Shown one piece after another: positions 1 to 8,947 of a stretch of 64,000 nucleotides of DNA. Both the position numbers and the translations under genes were made by a program. The notes beneath the pieces were generated by a model. It was not told the DNA's origin. It searched no databases and saw only the letters and a program-made list of their open reading frames with translations. The DNA comes from Bacillota bacterium (GTDB lineage: Bacteria; Bacillota; Clostridia; Lachnospirales; Lachnospiraceae): assembly GCA_023407575.1 (NCBI GenBank), contig JAEYLX010000068.1, forward strand, positions 114,117 through 178,116. Direction: 5' to 3'. How positions within the stretch are numbered: position 1 is the stretch's first letter; the number at the start of each line of letters is the position of its first letter.

Positions 1-445
1 GAACGCCTCTAGGTCCGGACAAAAAATTAATTCTTGTAAATCCATGCTCTTCAATAAAATGTTTTATTACGTCGTCAAGTACTGTATAATCATCCACAAG
101 AACATTATAATATTCTTCAATCTCTGTTCGAATGCTAATAACCGGACACTTAGCCCTGTTTTTAATCTCTCTTTTATACTTGTCTAAAAGATTTGTAACC
201 TTCATAATATTGGGTATTATAACTATCCCTGCTAGTCCTTCATAATTGGGAAGATCTACAATAGCTGCTTCTCCTAAATCATAAGAGGACTTTCCATATC
301 TTCCAAAACTGGCAAAAAAGGCAACATTATAATCCAATTCCTCTGCCTTTGTAATAATGCCCTTACATACAAGGTCCTGATATTCATCATTTACCTGTGA
401 TACTAATACTCCAATTGTTTTTCTATTATTGCCAAGCACGTACAT
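1..445 (-). CDS. partial LacI/periplasmic-binding-type sensor protein (C-terminus outside window)
   Basis: The gene runs off the left edge; about 148 N-terminal codons are present. They read as the first lobe of a LacI/GalR-type sugar-binding fold: a beta strand near residues 8-14 (TIGVLVSQ), a helix with KGIITKAEE, then VAFFASFGR and, later, a GLAGIVIIPN strand. No N-terminal helix-turn-helix precedes it, so it is not an ordinary LacI repressor. In Lachnospiraceae such domains often sit in front of GGDEF, AraC or kinase modules (family knowledge), but the output domain is not visible here. The ATG at 445 lies directly against a GGGGGA; the in-frame GTG at 439 is better spaced from it and may be the real start. 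Confidence 0.7.
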   Translation of the reverse strand, partial: MYVLGNNRKTIGVLVSQVNDEYQDLVCKGIITKAEELDYNVAFFASFGRYGKSSYDLGEAAIVDLPNYEGLAGIVIIPNIMKVTNLLDKYKREIKNRAKCPVISIRTEIEEYYNVLVDDYTVLDDVIKHFIEEHGFTRINFLSGPRGV

Positions 446-587
446 TCCCCCAATTTAACATTCGCAGCTTGAAACATTTAATTATAACTCTTAATTATTT
501 TATCTATTACAATTACTAATATATACTATTCCTTCTTTAAAAACAATATCCTGTCCTTATTTCTAATCGAAATAAAATACTAAAAAA

Positions 588-618
588 CGGGTACTGACTA
601 AAACTAAATCAGCACCCG
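588..618 (-). terminator. intrinsic terminator of the ABC importer operon
   Basis: Ten-base-pair stem with one mismatch (arms 588-597 and 609-618, loop CTAAAACTAAA) followed in the minus direction by a run of six T at 587-582. It sits 36 bases past the stop of the ATPase gene and closes that operon. Confidence 0.8.
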
Positions 619-653
619 CATTATGTCATAGAATAAAAGTTTTTTGGCTGTAA

Positions 654-1448
654 TTAGGATAAAATCATTCGGTCATTTGCAAATTCACCGCCGCTTGCTT
701 TTTCAAATTTTTCTAAAAGATCACTAACACGAAGATTCTTTTTTTCGTCCCCTGATACATCGAAAATTATCTTGCCTTCGTACATCATAATTAAGCGATT
801 ACCGTACTGAATTGCATTCTTCATATTATGGGTAACCATCATTGCGGTTAATTTATTTCGTACTATAATTTGTTCAGATAGCTCTAGTACCTTAGTTGCA
901 GTCTTAGGATCAAGTGCAGCTGTATGCTCATCTAATAGTAAGAGTTTCGGCTGCTGCAAGGTTGCCATAAGCAGTGTTAACGCCTGTCTTTGTCCTCCTG
1001 ATAATAATCCCACTTTTGAGGTCAATCTAGTTTCAAGGCCAAGATCCAAAGTTTTAAGTTTTTCAACATAGATTTCCTTCTCTTCCTTGGTGATACCCCA
1101 TTTTAGACCTCTTTTTTGACCACGACGGTAAGCCAACGCTAAATTTTCTTCAATTTCCATGTTAGCGGCAGTTCCCATCATAGGGTCTTGAAATACCCTG
1201 CCAAGATATCTTGCTCTTATATGCTCTGAATATCTCGTTATATCTTCTCCATCCAATACAATACTTCCTTCATCAGGAAAATGTACTCCGGCTATCATAT
1301 TAAGCATGGTGGACTTACCAGCTCCATTACCACCGATGACAGTCACAAAGTCTCCTTCGTTTAACTCCAGGTTAAGTCCTTTTAAAACCAGCTTTTCATT
1401 CACTGTATTTGCATTAAATGTTTTATATATATTTGAAAGCTTTAACAT
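654..1448 (-). CDS. ABC transporter ATP-binding protein, TrpZ/COG1101-like
   Basis: Cytoplasmic ATPase that powers the importer made with the next two genes. Visible motifs: Walker A GGNGAGKST at residues 39-47, Q-loop Q87, signature LSGGQ at 149-153, and Walker B LLLLDE ending at D173-E174. The Walker B is followed by H-T-A-A-L-D-P, with His where most ABC ATPases have Pro, a variant I associate with this family. Length 264 aa is normal. It lies one base from the permease gene, so the two are co-translated. The substrate is not readable from the ATPase; related systems have been assigned to tryptophan/aromatic amino acids or unknown small molecules, so I give no symbol. Confidence 0.9.
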   Translation of the reverse strand: MLKLSNIYKTFNANTVNEKLVLKGLNLELNEGDFVTVIGGNGAGKSTMLNMIAGVHFPDEGSIVLDGEDITRYSEHIRARYLGRVFQDPMMGTAANMEIEENLALAYRRGQKRGLKWGITKEEKEIYVEKLKTLDLGLETRLTSKVGLLSGGQRQALTLLMATLQQPKLLLLDEHTAALDPKTATKVLELSEQIIVRNKLTAMMVTHNMKNAIQYGNRLIMMYEGKIIFDVSGDEKKNLRVSDLLEKFEKASGGEFANDRMILS

Positions 1449-1449
1449 A

Positions 1450-2439
1450 TTAGATATCCCCCTTCCTTACATATGCTTTTTTCTTTTGCAGCACAGGTAC
1501 TGAAAGAGCAATTACAACAACAATTGCAGTTAAAAGCTTCATATAGTTTGAATCGAGTCCCAATTGCAGTACAAGCGCAATAATAATACGGTACAAAACC
1601 GAACCAAGTGCAACAAACATAAGCTTAAATGCAAAGTTCTTAACACGGCTAAATAACACTTCACCAATAACAATGGATGCTAACGCTATTACGATGGCAC
1701 CAACGCCCATACCGACATCTGCATACCCCTGACTTTGTGTTACTAACGCTCCAGCTAATGCGACAAGTCCATTTCCTAAGATTAAACCAAATATCTTCAT
1801 TTTGTCCGTATTAACACCCTGTGCTCTTACCATGGCTGGATTATTACCTGTTGCCCGAATACAACATCCCATCTCAGTTCCAAAAAACCAATAAAGAAAG
1901 GCAATTACGATACCTGAAAAAACAAGTCCAATCAGAATAACTACGGAGGTTTGTATTATGGATTCCTTCATTCCAAGAGCTTCCGCACTAGGAATTAAAT
2001 TTCTGATAAAACTTACTACCGTACTTTCTCCCAGAAGCCCTGTATTTGCCTGTCCCATAATCTTAAGATTAATAGAATATAAGCTTACCATGGTTAGAAT
2101 ACCCGCAAGAATTGCAGGAATTTTTAATTTAGTATGCAAAAGACCTGTAATAGCACCAGCACCCATCCCCGCTAAAACCGCAATAATTAATGTCACGTAT
2201 GGATTAACGTGCAGATTAACCATAAAAGACGCACTTACACAACCACCCAGGGCAAAACTTCCTTCACAGGTCATATCTGGTATGTCTAGGATTCGAAAGG
2301 TTATATATACACCCAATGCAAGAATGGCCCAGGTTAATCCCTGCGAAGTAGCACCATATACCGCTAATAGTAAACTTATAAATAAACTCATTTTAATGTT
2401 CCTTTCCCTTAATGCCTTAACATAAGGTGTTAAGGACAT
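1450..2439 (-). CDS. ABC transporter permease, TrpY/COG4120-like (LivM-type fold)
   Basis: Integral membrane permease of 329 aa with about eight hydrophobic segments (for example ISLLLAVYGATSQGLTWAIL near residue 20 and VGAIVIALASIVIGEVLF near 230). It resembles the branched-chain amino acid permease fold as used by the COG4120 family that pairs with COG2984 lipoproteins and COG1101 ATPases. It is one base upstream of the ATPase gene. A 121-bp gap with a very strong hairpin separates it from the substrate-binding gene, so it is probably made at lower level than the binding protein. Substrate unknown. Confidence 0.88.
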   Translation of the reverse strand: MSLTPYVKALRERNIKMSLFISLLLAVYGATSQGLTWAILALGVYITFRILDIPDMTCEGSFALGGCVSASFMVNLHVNPYVTLIIAVLAGMGAGAITGLLHTKLKIPAILAGILTMVSLYSINLKIMGQANTGLLGESTVVSFIRNLIPSAEALGMKESIIQTSVVILIGLVFSGIVIAFLYWFFGTEMGCCIRATGNNPAMVRAQGVNTDKMKIFGLILGNGLVALAGALVTQSQGYADVGMGVGAIVIALASIVIGEVLFSRVKNFAFKLMFVALGSVLYRIIIALVLQLGLDSNYMKLLTAIVVVIALSVPVLQKKKAYVRKGDI

Positions 2440-2460
2440 TTATTGTTACTTAACGACGGA

Positions 2461-2497
2461 AAGAAAAAAGATTTTGCAATGCAAAATCTTTTTTCTT
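2461..2497 (-). terminator. perfect 18-bp hairpin between binding-protein and permease genes
   Basis: Arms 2461-2478 and 2480-2497 are exact inverted repeats around one base, with A/T tracts at both ends, so it works as a terminator on either strand. Inside the operon it most likely acts as a partial terminator or RNA 3'-end stabiliser that sets a high binding-protein to permease ratio. Confidence 0.7.
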
Positions 2498-2560
2498 TTA
2501 AATAGTCCAATATTAATCATAATATCTTATATCTGTCGAAATGGATTTCTATGTAACTTA

Positions 2561-3523
2561 TTAATTTGTTTTCAGATCCTCTGGTATTGTGATACCCAGT
2601 TTCTCAGCTACCTCTTCATTAATTGCTAATTCCAACGACTCTACAGGAAGGTATTCAATTGGCATATCACCAATCTTTGCTTCGCCTTTGATAATCTTAA
2701 CAGCCTGCTTTCCTGTTAATACACCAAGCTCATAGTAGTTGATACCATAGGTTGCAAGACCACCATTGTCAACCATGCCACTTTCACCACAGATAACCGG
2801 AATTCCATTATCATTAGCAACCTGAGCTACCGTAGTCATACCAGCTGCGATAACGTTATCAGTTGGAGCATAGATAGCATCTACTTTACCAACTAAGGAC
2901 TGTACCACCTGCTGAATTTCGTTAGAGTTAGATACGCTTGCTTCTTCCACGGTTAATCCAACTGCTTCTGCTGCTGTTGTAGCCATTTCAACCTGTACCT
3001 TAGAGTTACTTTCACTGGAGCAATACAAAATTGCAATGTGTTTTGCTTCAGGTACTAATTTTAATAATAAGCCAATCTGATCATCTACTGGATTTAAATC
3101 AGAGGTACCGGATACATTACCGCCAGGTGCTTCATTGGAAGCTACGAGTTTTGCACTTACAGGGTCAGTAACAGCAGTGATTAAAATCGGAATTTCTTTT
3201 GTTGCTGTAGCACTAGCCTGTGCGGAAGGGGTTGCAATTGCAAGGATAAGGTCACTATTATCATTTACTAATTTCGTTGCAATAGTACTTGCGGTAGGTT
3301 GATCAGCATTTGCATTTTGGTAATCAATTTTAATATTCTTACCATCTTCATATCCAGCTTCTTTTAAAGCATCCACAAAGCCCTGATAGCTTGCATCAAG
3401 TGCTGCATGGGTTACATATTGATTAACACCAATTTTAAATACCTTTTTTGAACCACAGCCAGTTAATGCCGCTGTAACCATAGAAACTAACAGCATGCAT
3501 ACAATAATTCTTTTCAGTTTCAT
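2561..3523 (-). CDS. ABC transporter substrate-binding lipoprotein, TrpX/COG2984-like
   Basis: Secreted solute-binding protein, 320 aa. The N-terminus MKLKRIIVCMLLVSMVTAAL ends in a lipobox L-T-G-C (Cys at residue 23), so it should be lipid-anchored outside the membrane. The mature part starts KIGVNQYVTHAALDASYQGF and keeps the two-lobed periplasmic-binding fold of COG2984 (ABC_sub_bind). First gene of a binding protein-permease-ATPase operon; GGAGG seven bases before the ATG supports the start. The ligand cannot be read from the sequence. Confidence 0.9.
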   Translation of the reverse strand: MKLKRIIVCMLLVSMVTAALTGCGSKKVFKIGVNQYVTHAALDASYQGFVDALKEAGYEDGKNIKIDYQNANADQPTASTIATKLVNDNSDLILAIATPSAQASATATKEIPILITAVTDPVSAKLVASNEAPGGNVSGTSDLNPVDDQIGLLLKLVPEAKHIAILYCSSESNSKVQVEMATTAAEAVGLTVEEASVSNSNEIQQVVQSLVGKVDAIYAPTDNVIAAGMTTVAQVANDNGIPVICGESGMVDNGGLATYGINYYELGVLTGKQAVKIIKGEAKIGDMPIEYLPVESLELAINEEVAEKLGITIPEDLKTN

Positions 3524-3622
3524 TCCTTTATCCTCCTCATTATATGAGCAGAACTTTCATATGCTGATAATGAACAGCATACCTACTTTTTTTCATCTGC
3601 TCTATGATTCCCACTTTATAGC

Positions 3623-3653
3623 AATTATGCTTTAAAGTAATTATGCTTTAAAG
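3623..3653. repeat. tandem 15/16-bp repeat upstream of the importer operon
   Basis: Two copies of AATTATGCTTTAAAG (3623-3637 and 3639-3653), period 16. They lie about 100 bp upstream of the binding-protein gene in the divergent gap 3524-3834. Each copy contains the palindrome CTTTAAAG. This could be an operator or UP-like element; nothing else is recognisable in that gap. Confidence 0.5.
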
Positions 3654-3834
3654 CTTTAACGCTTTTAATAGATAAAGTTTAATGCCAAAAATGAATTTAG
3701 TCAATACTTTTTTCTTTATTTTATAAAGTTTGTAGACAGACTATTTCATTACAAAATGAATCTTGTTAACTAATTAGTAAATAAACCATTCTTGTTTCAT
3801 ATATTAATAACAGATCAACAATTTGAGGTTATTT

Positions 3835-5130
3835 ATGATAATACATGTCGTACAGCCTGGAGATACCCTACAATCCATTTCTGATGCTTACGGAGTTTCT
3901 CTTGCTGCTCTAATTCAAGCAAATGGTTTTACTAATTCCTACTCTTTAGTTATAGGGCAATCTATCATTATTGTATATCCTGAAGTCATCTATACTGTAA
4001 AAGAGGGCGATACCTTGACTGATATCGCCAACTCACATAATGTTACAGTTCTTCAATTATTACAGAACAACCCGTTTCTTTCAGATAGAACTTATATCTT
4101 TCCAGGTGACATCCTTGTTATAAATTATAATCAAGCTCGTAAAATAACAACACATGGTAACACTGTGCCTTATATTAATAAGAATACCTTAAGAAAGACC
4201 TTACCCTACCTGACCTATCTTTCCGTTCTTAATTACACAGCAACAAATGGTGGTGATATAGTTACATATTATGATGATACAGAGCTAATACAAATAACAA
4301 AAGAATATGGCGTTATGCCACTTATGTTATTAACTACATTAACTGTTCAAGGTGAAGCTAATATCAGGACAGCTTTTGATCTTTTATTAAATGAAGAATA
4401 TCAAAACCGACAAATTGATAACATTCTTATTATTTTAAGGACAAAAGGTTACTATGGGGTTAATATTTCCTTAGAGTATATCAGCATTTCTAATTTTAGA
4501 TTATATGAAAAATATTTTATGAAATTATCCACTCGATTAAGTGCGGAAGGTTTTTTGGTATTTGCAATTATTAATCCAAATATTACAGAAGTGGGTGATG
4601 AGATAAGATATGAACGGGCAGACTATACATTTTTAAATCAAATATCGCATAATATCATTTTTATGAACTACGAATGGGCAAAGAGCACCAATCCCCCCTC
4701 CCCTATAAGTTCTATCTATAACATTAACACCTATCTGAATTATTTATTGGGATCCATACCTCCAGATAAAATAATTATAGGGTTAGCTACCATTGGATAT
4801 GACTGGGAACTTCCTTATTCCGCCGGAGTCTCCAGTGTTACCTCCCTGACCGTTGAAAGAGCTATTGAACTTGCACGAAATGTAGGGGCTATTATACAAT
4901 TTGATGAAAAATCGCAAACTCCCTATTTTACTTATAGTGTAATGACGAATCACCAGGCCATTAACCATATCGTTTGGTTTATTGATGCTAGAAGTATAAA
5001 TGCACTTTTGGATTTGGTAACAATTCACGACCTGTTGGGAACTGGAATTTGGAATATTACCATCTACAATCCACAACTATGGTTAGTTATAATATCTCAG
5101 TATCAGATAGAAAAAATACCACTTGATTAG
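3835..5130 (+). CDS. LysM-GH18 spore cortex-type protein (YaaH/SleL-like)
   Basis: 431 aa. Two N-terminal LysM peptidoglycan-binding repeats (about residues 1-47 and 50-98, each with the GDTL core) are followed by a GH18 TIM barrel of the YaaH/SleL type, which in spore formers trims cortex glycan. There is no signal peptide, as in other spore-coat YaaH proteins. The barrel motif that normally reads NIDFE is here NISLE (S212, E214): the proton-donor Glu is kept but the assisting Asp is lost. The later VWFED-type motif reads VWFID. Catalysis may be weak or absent. ATG at 3835 is chosen because GAGG lies six bases upstream; the TTG at 3823 overlaps that site. Confidence 0.85.
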   Translation: MIIHVVQPGDTLQSISDAYGVSLAALIQANGFTNSYSLVIGQSIIIVYPEVIYTVKEGDTLTDIANSHNVTVLQLLQNNPFLSDRTYIFPGDILVINYNQARKITTHGNTVPYINKNTLRKTLPYLTYLSVLNYTATNGGDIVTYYDDTELIQITKEYGVMPLMLLTTLTVQGEANIRTAFDLLLNEEYQNRQIDNILIILRTKGYYGVNISLEYISISNFRLYEKYFMKLSTRLSAEGFLVFAIINPNITEVGDEIRYERADYTFLNQISHNIIFMNYEWAKSTNPPSPISSIYNINTYLNYLLGSIPPDKIIIGLATIGYDWELPYSAGVSSVTSLTVERAIELARNVGAIIQFDEKSQTPYFTYSVMTNHQAINHIVWFIDARSINALLDLVTIHDLLGTGIWNITIYNPQLWLVIISQYQIEKIPLD

Positions 5131-5190
5131 CATATCAGCGCGTATTTAAATCCATCCTATTCCATTTAGTATTCTTTATGTAAAATAATT

Positions 5191-6000
5191 TTAATGAAGT
5201 GCATTACTATAATGATTTTTCTTAAATTCAGTCGGTGACATATTAAATTTGCTTTTAAATTGACGGGATAAATCATTAATGGTCTCATATCCTGTTTTTT
5301 CGGCAATCTCTGCAATTGTTAGGTCTGTTTTAACCAGAAGTTGACGAACATGTATTAAACGAATCCTTGACAAATATTGTTTAGGACTATATCCCGTATA
5401 GGTGCGAAAAATATGGGATAAATAATACTGATTTATATAGAACATTTCAGCAATTTCCGCAACTTTAATCTTTTTATTATAATTATCATCAATATACTTT
5501 TGTACTTTAGCAATCTCCACCTTACCCTCAGGTTGAGCAAATCGTTCTGGTGCGCTTCTATAAAGCATAATAAGAAGCTCAGCAATACAATTAGACATCT
5601 TTAGATTGGAGAATTGACAATCCTTGTATTCTTTAAACTCTTTTGAGCAATTTTGAAAAACCGACTCAAAATCCTGTATATCAGAATAAAAAATATGATT
5701 ATAATCTGCTGGCCTATTTTTTAAAATACCAGCCAACATTGAATTATTACAGTATACCTCGTAATTGTCTGGATTCATAAAAATAATATACCTTTCATAC
5801 TCCTCACTCAAACAGGTAACACTATGTTTTTCCATTGGACTTATAATATGAACGGAATTCTCTGCTGGTTCATATTCCTTTCCTTCTATCTTTAATAGAA
5901 TTCTTCCTTTCTTTAAATAATAAATCTCGCAACATGAATGAAAGTGTTCTTCTGAATTCAAAGGCCCTTTATAAAAATCTGCATTTTCTACAACTATCAT
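5191..6000 (-). CDS. AraC-family transcriptional regulator with cupin sensor
   Basis: 269 aa. Residues 1-100 form a cupin-like sensor (HFHSCCEIYYLKKG, then EKHSV). The C-terminal 100 residues are a double helix-turn-helix of the AraC/XylS class, with the signature IAEIAEKTGYETINDLSRQF followed by SPTEFKK. Start supported by GGGAGG nine bases upstream. It is divergent from the GH59-like gene across a 277-bp gap, so it probably controls that gene in response to a sugar; the inducer is unknown. Confidence 0.9.
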   Translation of the reverse strand: MIVVENADFYKGPLNSEEHFHSCCEIYYLKKGRILLKIEGKEYEPAENSVHIISPMEKHSVTCLSEEYERYIIFMNPDNYEVYCNNSMLAGILKNRPADYNHIFYSDIQDFESVFQNCSKEFKEYKDCQFSNLKMSNCIAELLIMLYRSAPERFAQPEGKVEIAKVQKYIDDNYNKKIKVAEIAEMFYINQYYLSHIFRTYTGYSPKQYLSRIRLIHVRQLLVKTDLTIAEIAEKTGYETINDLSRQFKSKFNMSPTEFKKNHYSNALH

Positions 6001-6277
6001 ATTTAATAACCTCCCATAGTCCTCTACACAAACTATATAACCCCTATTCCCTTCTTTATTCTACATTAAGTATAGAAACTAAACAAATAGAAAAAGCAAA
6101 TTTTGCATAATACAAGCCAGCTTTCCTAGGGGACATAACTTACATGCTACTTTATAATTAATATATCCGCGCTATATTGGATGAGGGATTAGTACTTTAA
6201 TAGGGAGTGGTGCGAAGAAATTTCACACTCTTTAATTTGTGCCTGTGGACTATAATTTTACGGGCATAAGGAAAGGC

Positions 6278-8809
6278 ATGGTTATTTATATGAAAATGAA
6301 ACGTATTTTATTGGTCACACCAGCATTATTACTTTTTATTGCAGCATTATCAGTATCATCAGTTCATTCCAGAGCAGAAAACAGTAGTAAATCCATAACG
6401 ATTAATGGAAAGAACGCAAACACCGCAGCACAAAATAGTTACCGTGGACTTGGCATGATTTCTGCTAATGGGTCCTCACGTCTGCTTCTGGATTATAAAG
6501 ATGAAAACCCAGAGGCATACTGGGAAATAATGAATTATCTATTTAACAAGGAAACCGGAATGGGACTAAGCCATATCAAAATTGAGATGGGATCAGATGT
6601 CAATTCCTCTTCAGGAACAGAACCTTCTATCAAGAGAACGGAAAAAGAAATTGCCGATGTTACACGGGGTGCTGGTTTCATACTTGCAGCCGATGCGAAA
6701 ACAATAAACCCAGACATTACACTGGACATGATTTGGTGGAGTGAGCCTTTATGGGTTACTCAAGCGAAAGACAAATTTGCTGCCCGATATAAATGGTATA
6801 AGGAAACCTTGGATGCTGCTTACAAAACCTACGGACTTAAATTTAATTTTGTTAGTGCTAATCGAAATGAAAAATTTATTGAAACTGACTGGATTATTTA
6901 TCTTTCAAAAGCTTTAAAATCTGAGAAAAACGATCCATATGACTATAGTAAAATCAAAATAGTGGCCGCAGATGAAGTTGGTGGTTGGAATATTGCTGAT
7001 TTGATGTTAAAAAACAAAGATCTAATGAAGGCAGTTGATGTTATTTCATCTCACTACACCTCCTGGTCCTCTGACAATGCTCAGAAAATCTGTGAGCAAT
7101 ATGGCAAAGAAATCTGGTTTAGTGAAGGTAGTGCACCAATGAGCTACTCTGAAGGTACCTATCGCTATGATGGAACTGGTACAGGCATTAGTGGAATTAA
7201 TGGCATGCTTGATATTGCCACAAGAATTATAACTATGTACCCTGAAGGCCTTATGAATCTATATGAGTTCCAACCCGCAGTTGCCTCCTATTATAGCGGT
7301 GCAACCTATTTCCCTAAACAACTCATTACAGCTAATGAACCCTGGTCAGGCCATTATACCCTTGATGCTGGATTTTATATGGCCCTGCATTTTACCAAGT
7401 TTTCAAATCCTGGCTGGCAGTATATTGATGGCGCTTGTGCTGGCGATGGAAAAGCTGGAGGTGATGGACATGCCATTGTTGATTCCACCTATAATTATTT
7501 GACTTTAGCTGATCAAAAGACCGGTGATTATAGTGTTATCATCGCAAACAATACCGCAAAAACATTACAATATACCATTCATGTATCTAATCTTACAAAG
7601 AGCCAGTCTCCAGTAGATGTTTGGGAAACCCGCGGTCCCGATAATGATACGAACTATTATCAAAACTATTTAAAGAAGATTAATACCATAACTCCCACAG
7701 TTAAGGGTAAAAGTATAACTTATCAAGTGGAAATCAAACCCTACTCCTTAGTTACACTCACAACACTTCAAAAGGAAGAACAAAATTATAATATTAAAAC
7801 TACTTCTGAAACTCTAAAGCTTCCTTATACGGATGATTTCGAGTATAAGAATTATGATAAGAACTACCTTGCCGACAGAGGCTATGCTCCAAGATATACT
7901 ACAGATCAAGGAGGCGCCTTTGAAGTAGTTAATCTAAAAGGTAACAAGGTATTACAGCAAAAGGTAACCTATGATATAAAGGCATCTGAATGGGGTTATA
8001 CTCCTAATCCAGTCACTACGTTAGGGGATGACAATTGGACTAATTACAGTGTCAGTGCTGATGTCTTATTTAGCTCTAAAGCTACCGGTAATAAAAAGGT
8101 AAATTATGTTGGTGTAGGCGCAAGATATAATCTTGCTTCCATTGGAAGAAGTGGTTACTGGTTTCAGCTTTTTGAAGACGGTAGTTATAAACTCAATAGA
8201 GAAGCCAAAATTTTATTCTCCTCCACAGCATCTCTTAAAGGCTTTGACAAAACTAAATGGTATCATATAAAAATAACTGTTAATAAAAATGTGATTACCT
8301 GCTATATCAATAGTAAAAAAGTAATCACCTTTACAGATAAACAGTCTATAATTGCTTCCGGTCGTGCAGCTCTATACAGTGAGTTTAATACAAATTATTT
8401 TGATAATTTTAAGGTTGAGGTAATAAAGGGCTCCACTCCTTATTCAACTCGCCTTGATAATACAGATACTCTATTGCTCTATAAGGGTGCCTGGGAACAT
8501 AATACCATGAGTAGTTTTAAAAATTATAATCGTACCCTAGCCACCGGTACAATAGGCTCCTCCTTTAGTTTTAATTATGAAGGTGAAGGCTTTGCAATTA
8601 TTGGTGCTGTCTCAAGTGGGGTGAAGATAAAAGTAGAGGTGGATGGAAAAGTAATAGAAAAGGGATATTTGACTACATCTGTTACAGACCGAGGAGTTTC
8701 CTATTATAATTATAATTTAAAAAATGGCAGCCATAAGGTAAAGATTACTGTCCTTTCAGGAAAATATAACATAGATGCGGTGGAGATATTGAAAAATAAT
8801 GCAAATTAA
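6278..8809 (+). CDS. secreted GH59-like galactocerebrosidase-type glycosidase
   Basis: 843 aa with an N-terminal signal peptide (MKMKRILLV...LLFIAALSVSSVHSRA). The mature protein follows the galactosylceramidase plan: YRGLGMISANGSSRLLLDY, GLSHIKIEMGSD, the WWSEPLW segment, and EPWSGHY. The putative acid/base Glu is in SANRNEK (E198) and the nucleophile in EIWFSEG (E283). After the TIM barrel come the beta domain, a lectin-like DDFEYKNYDKNY domain, and an extra C-terminal beta-sandwich of about 120 residues (from YSTRLDNTDT) that is probably carbohydrate-binding. In a soil anaerobe the substrate is more likely a galactosyl plant glycan or glycolipid than an animal sphingolipid. ATG 6278 has AAGGA at good spacing; the GTG at 6239 has none. 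Confidence 0.8.
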   Translation: MVIYMKMKRILLVTPALLLFIAALSVSSVHSRAENSSKSITINGKNANTAAQNSYRGLGMISANGSSRLLLDYKDENPEAYWEIMNYLFNKETGMGLSHIKIEMGSDVNSSSGTEPSIKRTEKEIADVTRGAGFILAADAKTINPDITLDMIWWSEPLWVTQAKDKFAARYKWYKETLDAAYKTYGLKFNFVSANRNEKFIETDWIIYLSKALKSEKNDPYDYSKIKIVAADEVGGWNIADLMLKNKDLMKAVDVISSHYTSWSSDNAQKICEQYGKEIWFSEGSAPMSYSEGTYRYDGTGTGISGINGMLDIATRIITMYPEGLMNLYEFQPAVASYYSGATYFPKQLITANEPWSGHYTLDAGFYMALHFTKFSNPGWQYIDGACAGDGKAGGDGHAIVDSTYNYLTLADQKTGDYSVIIANNTAKTLQYTIHVSNLTKSQSPVDVWETRGPDNDTNYYQNYLKKINTITPTVKGKSITYQVEIKPYSLVTLTTLQKEEQNYNIKTTSETLKLPYTDDFEYKNYDKNYLADRGYAPRYTTDQGGAFEVVNLKGNKVLQQKVTYDIKASEWGYTPNPVTTLGDDNWTNYSVSADVLFSSKATGNKKVNYVGVGARYNLASIGRSGYWFQLFEDGSYKLNREAKILFSSTASLKGFDKTKWYHIKITVNKNVITCYINSKKVITFTDKQSIIASGRAALYSEFNTNYFDNFKVEVIKGSTPYSTRLDNTDTLLLYKGAWEHNTMSSFKNYNRTLATGTIGSSFSFNYEGEGFAIIGAVSSGVKIKVEVDGKVIEKGYLTTSVTDRGVSYYNYNLKNGSHKVKITVLSGKYNIDAVEILKNNAN

Positions 8810-8866
8810 AGTTGCTTAATCTCGTTATCGTTACATTGGTATTTTAAATTAGACTATTCTAAACAT

Positions 8867-8940
8867 AAAAGGGAGCTTTAAACTTAAGCATTGTCTACTT
8901 GACACGGTGTATACCATTGCTTAGTTTAAAGCTCCCTTTT
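8867..8940. terminator. bidirectional terminator between convergent genes
   Basis: Arms of about 23 bp, starting AAAAGGGAGCTTTAAAC at 8867 and ending with the complementary GTTTAAAGCTCCCTTTT at 8940, with a single bulge. It lies between the converging GH59-like and MATE genes and has A/T tracts at both ends. Confidence 0.85.
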
Positions 8941-8947
8941 ATTGAAT

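Noticed and set aside
6239..6277. Upstream GTG start for the GH59-like protein
   Set aside because: It has no ribosome site and would bury the signal peptide behind 13 polar residues.
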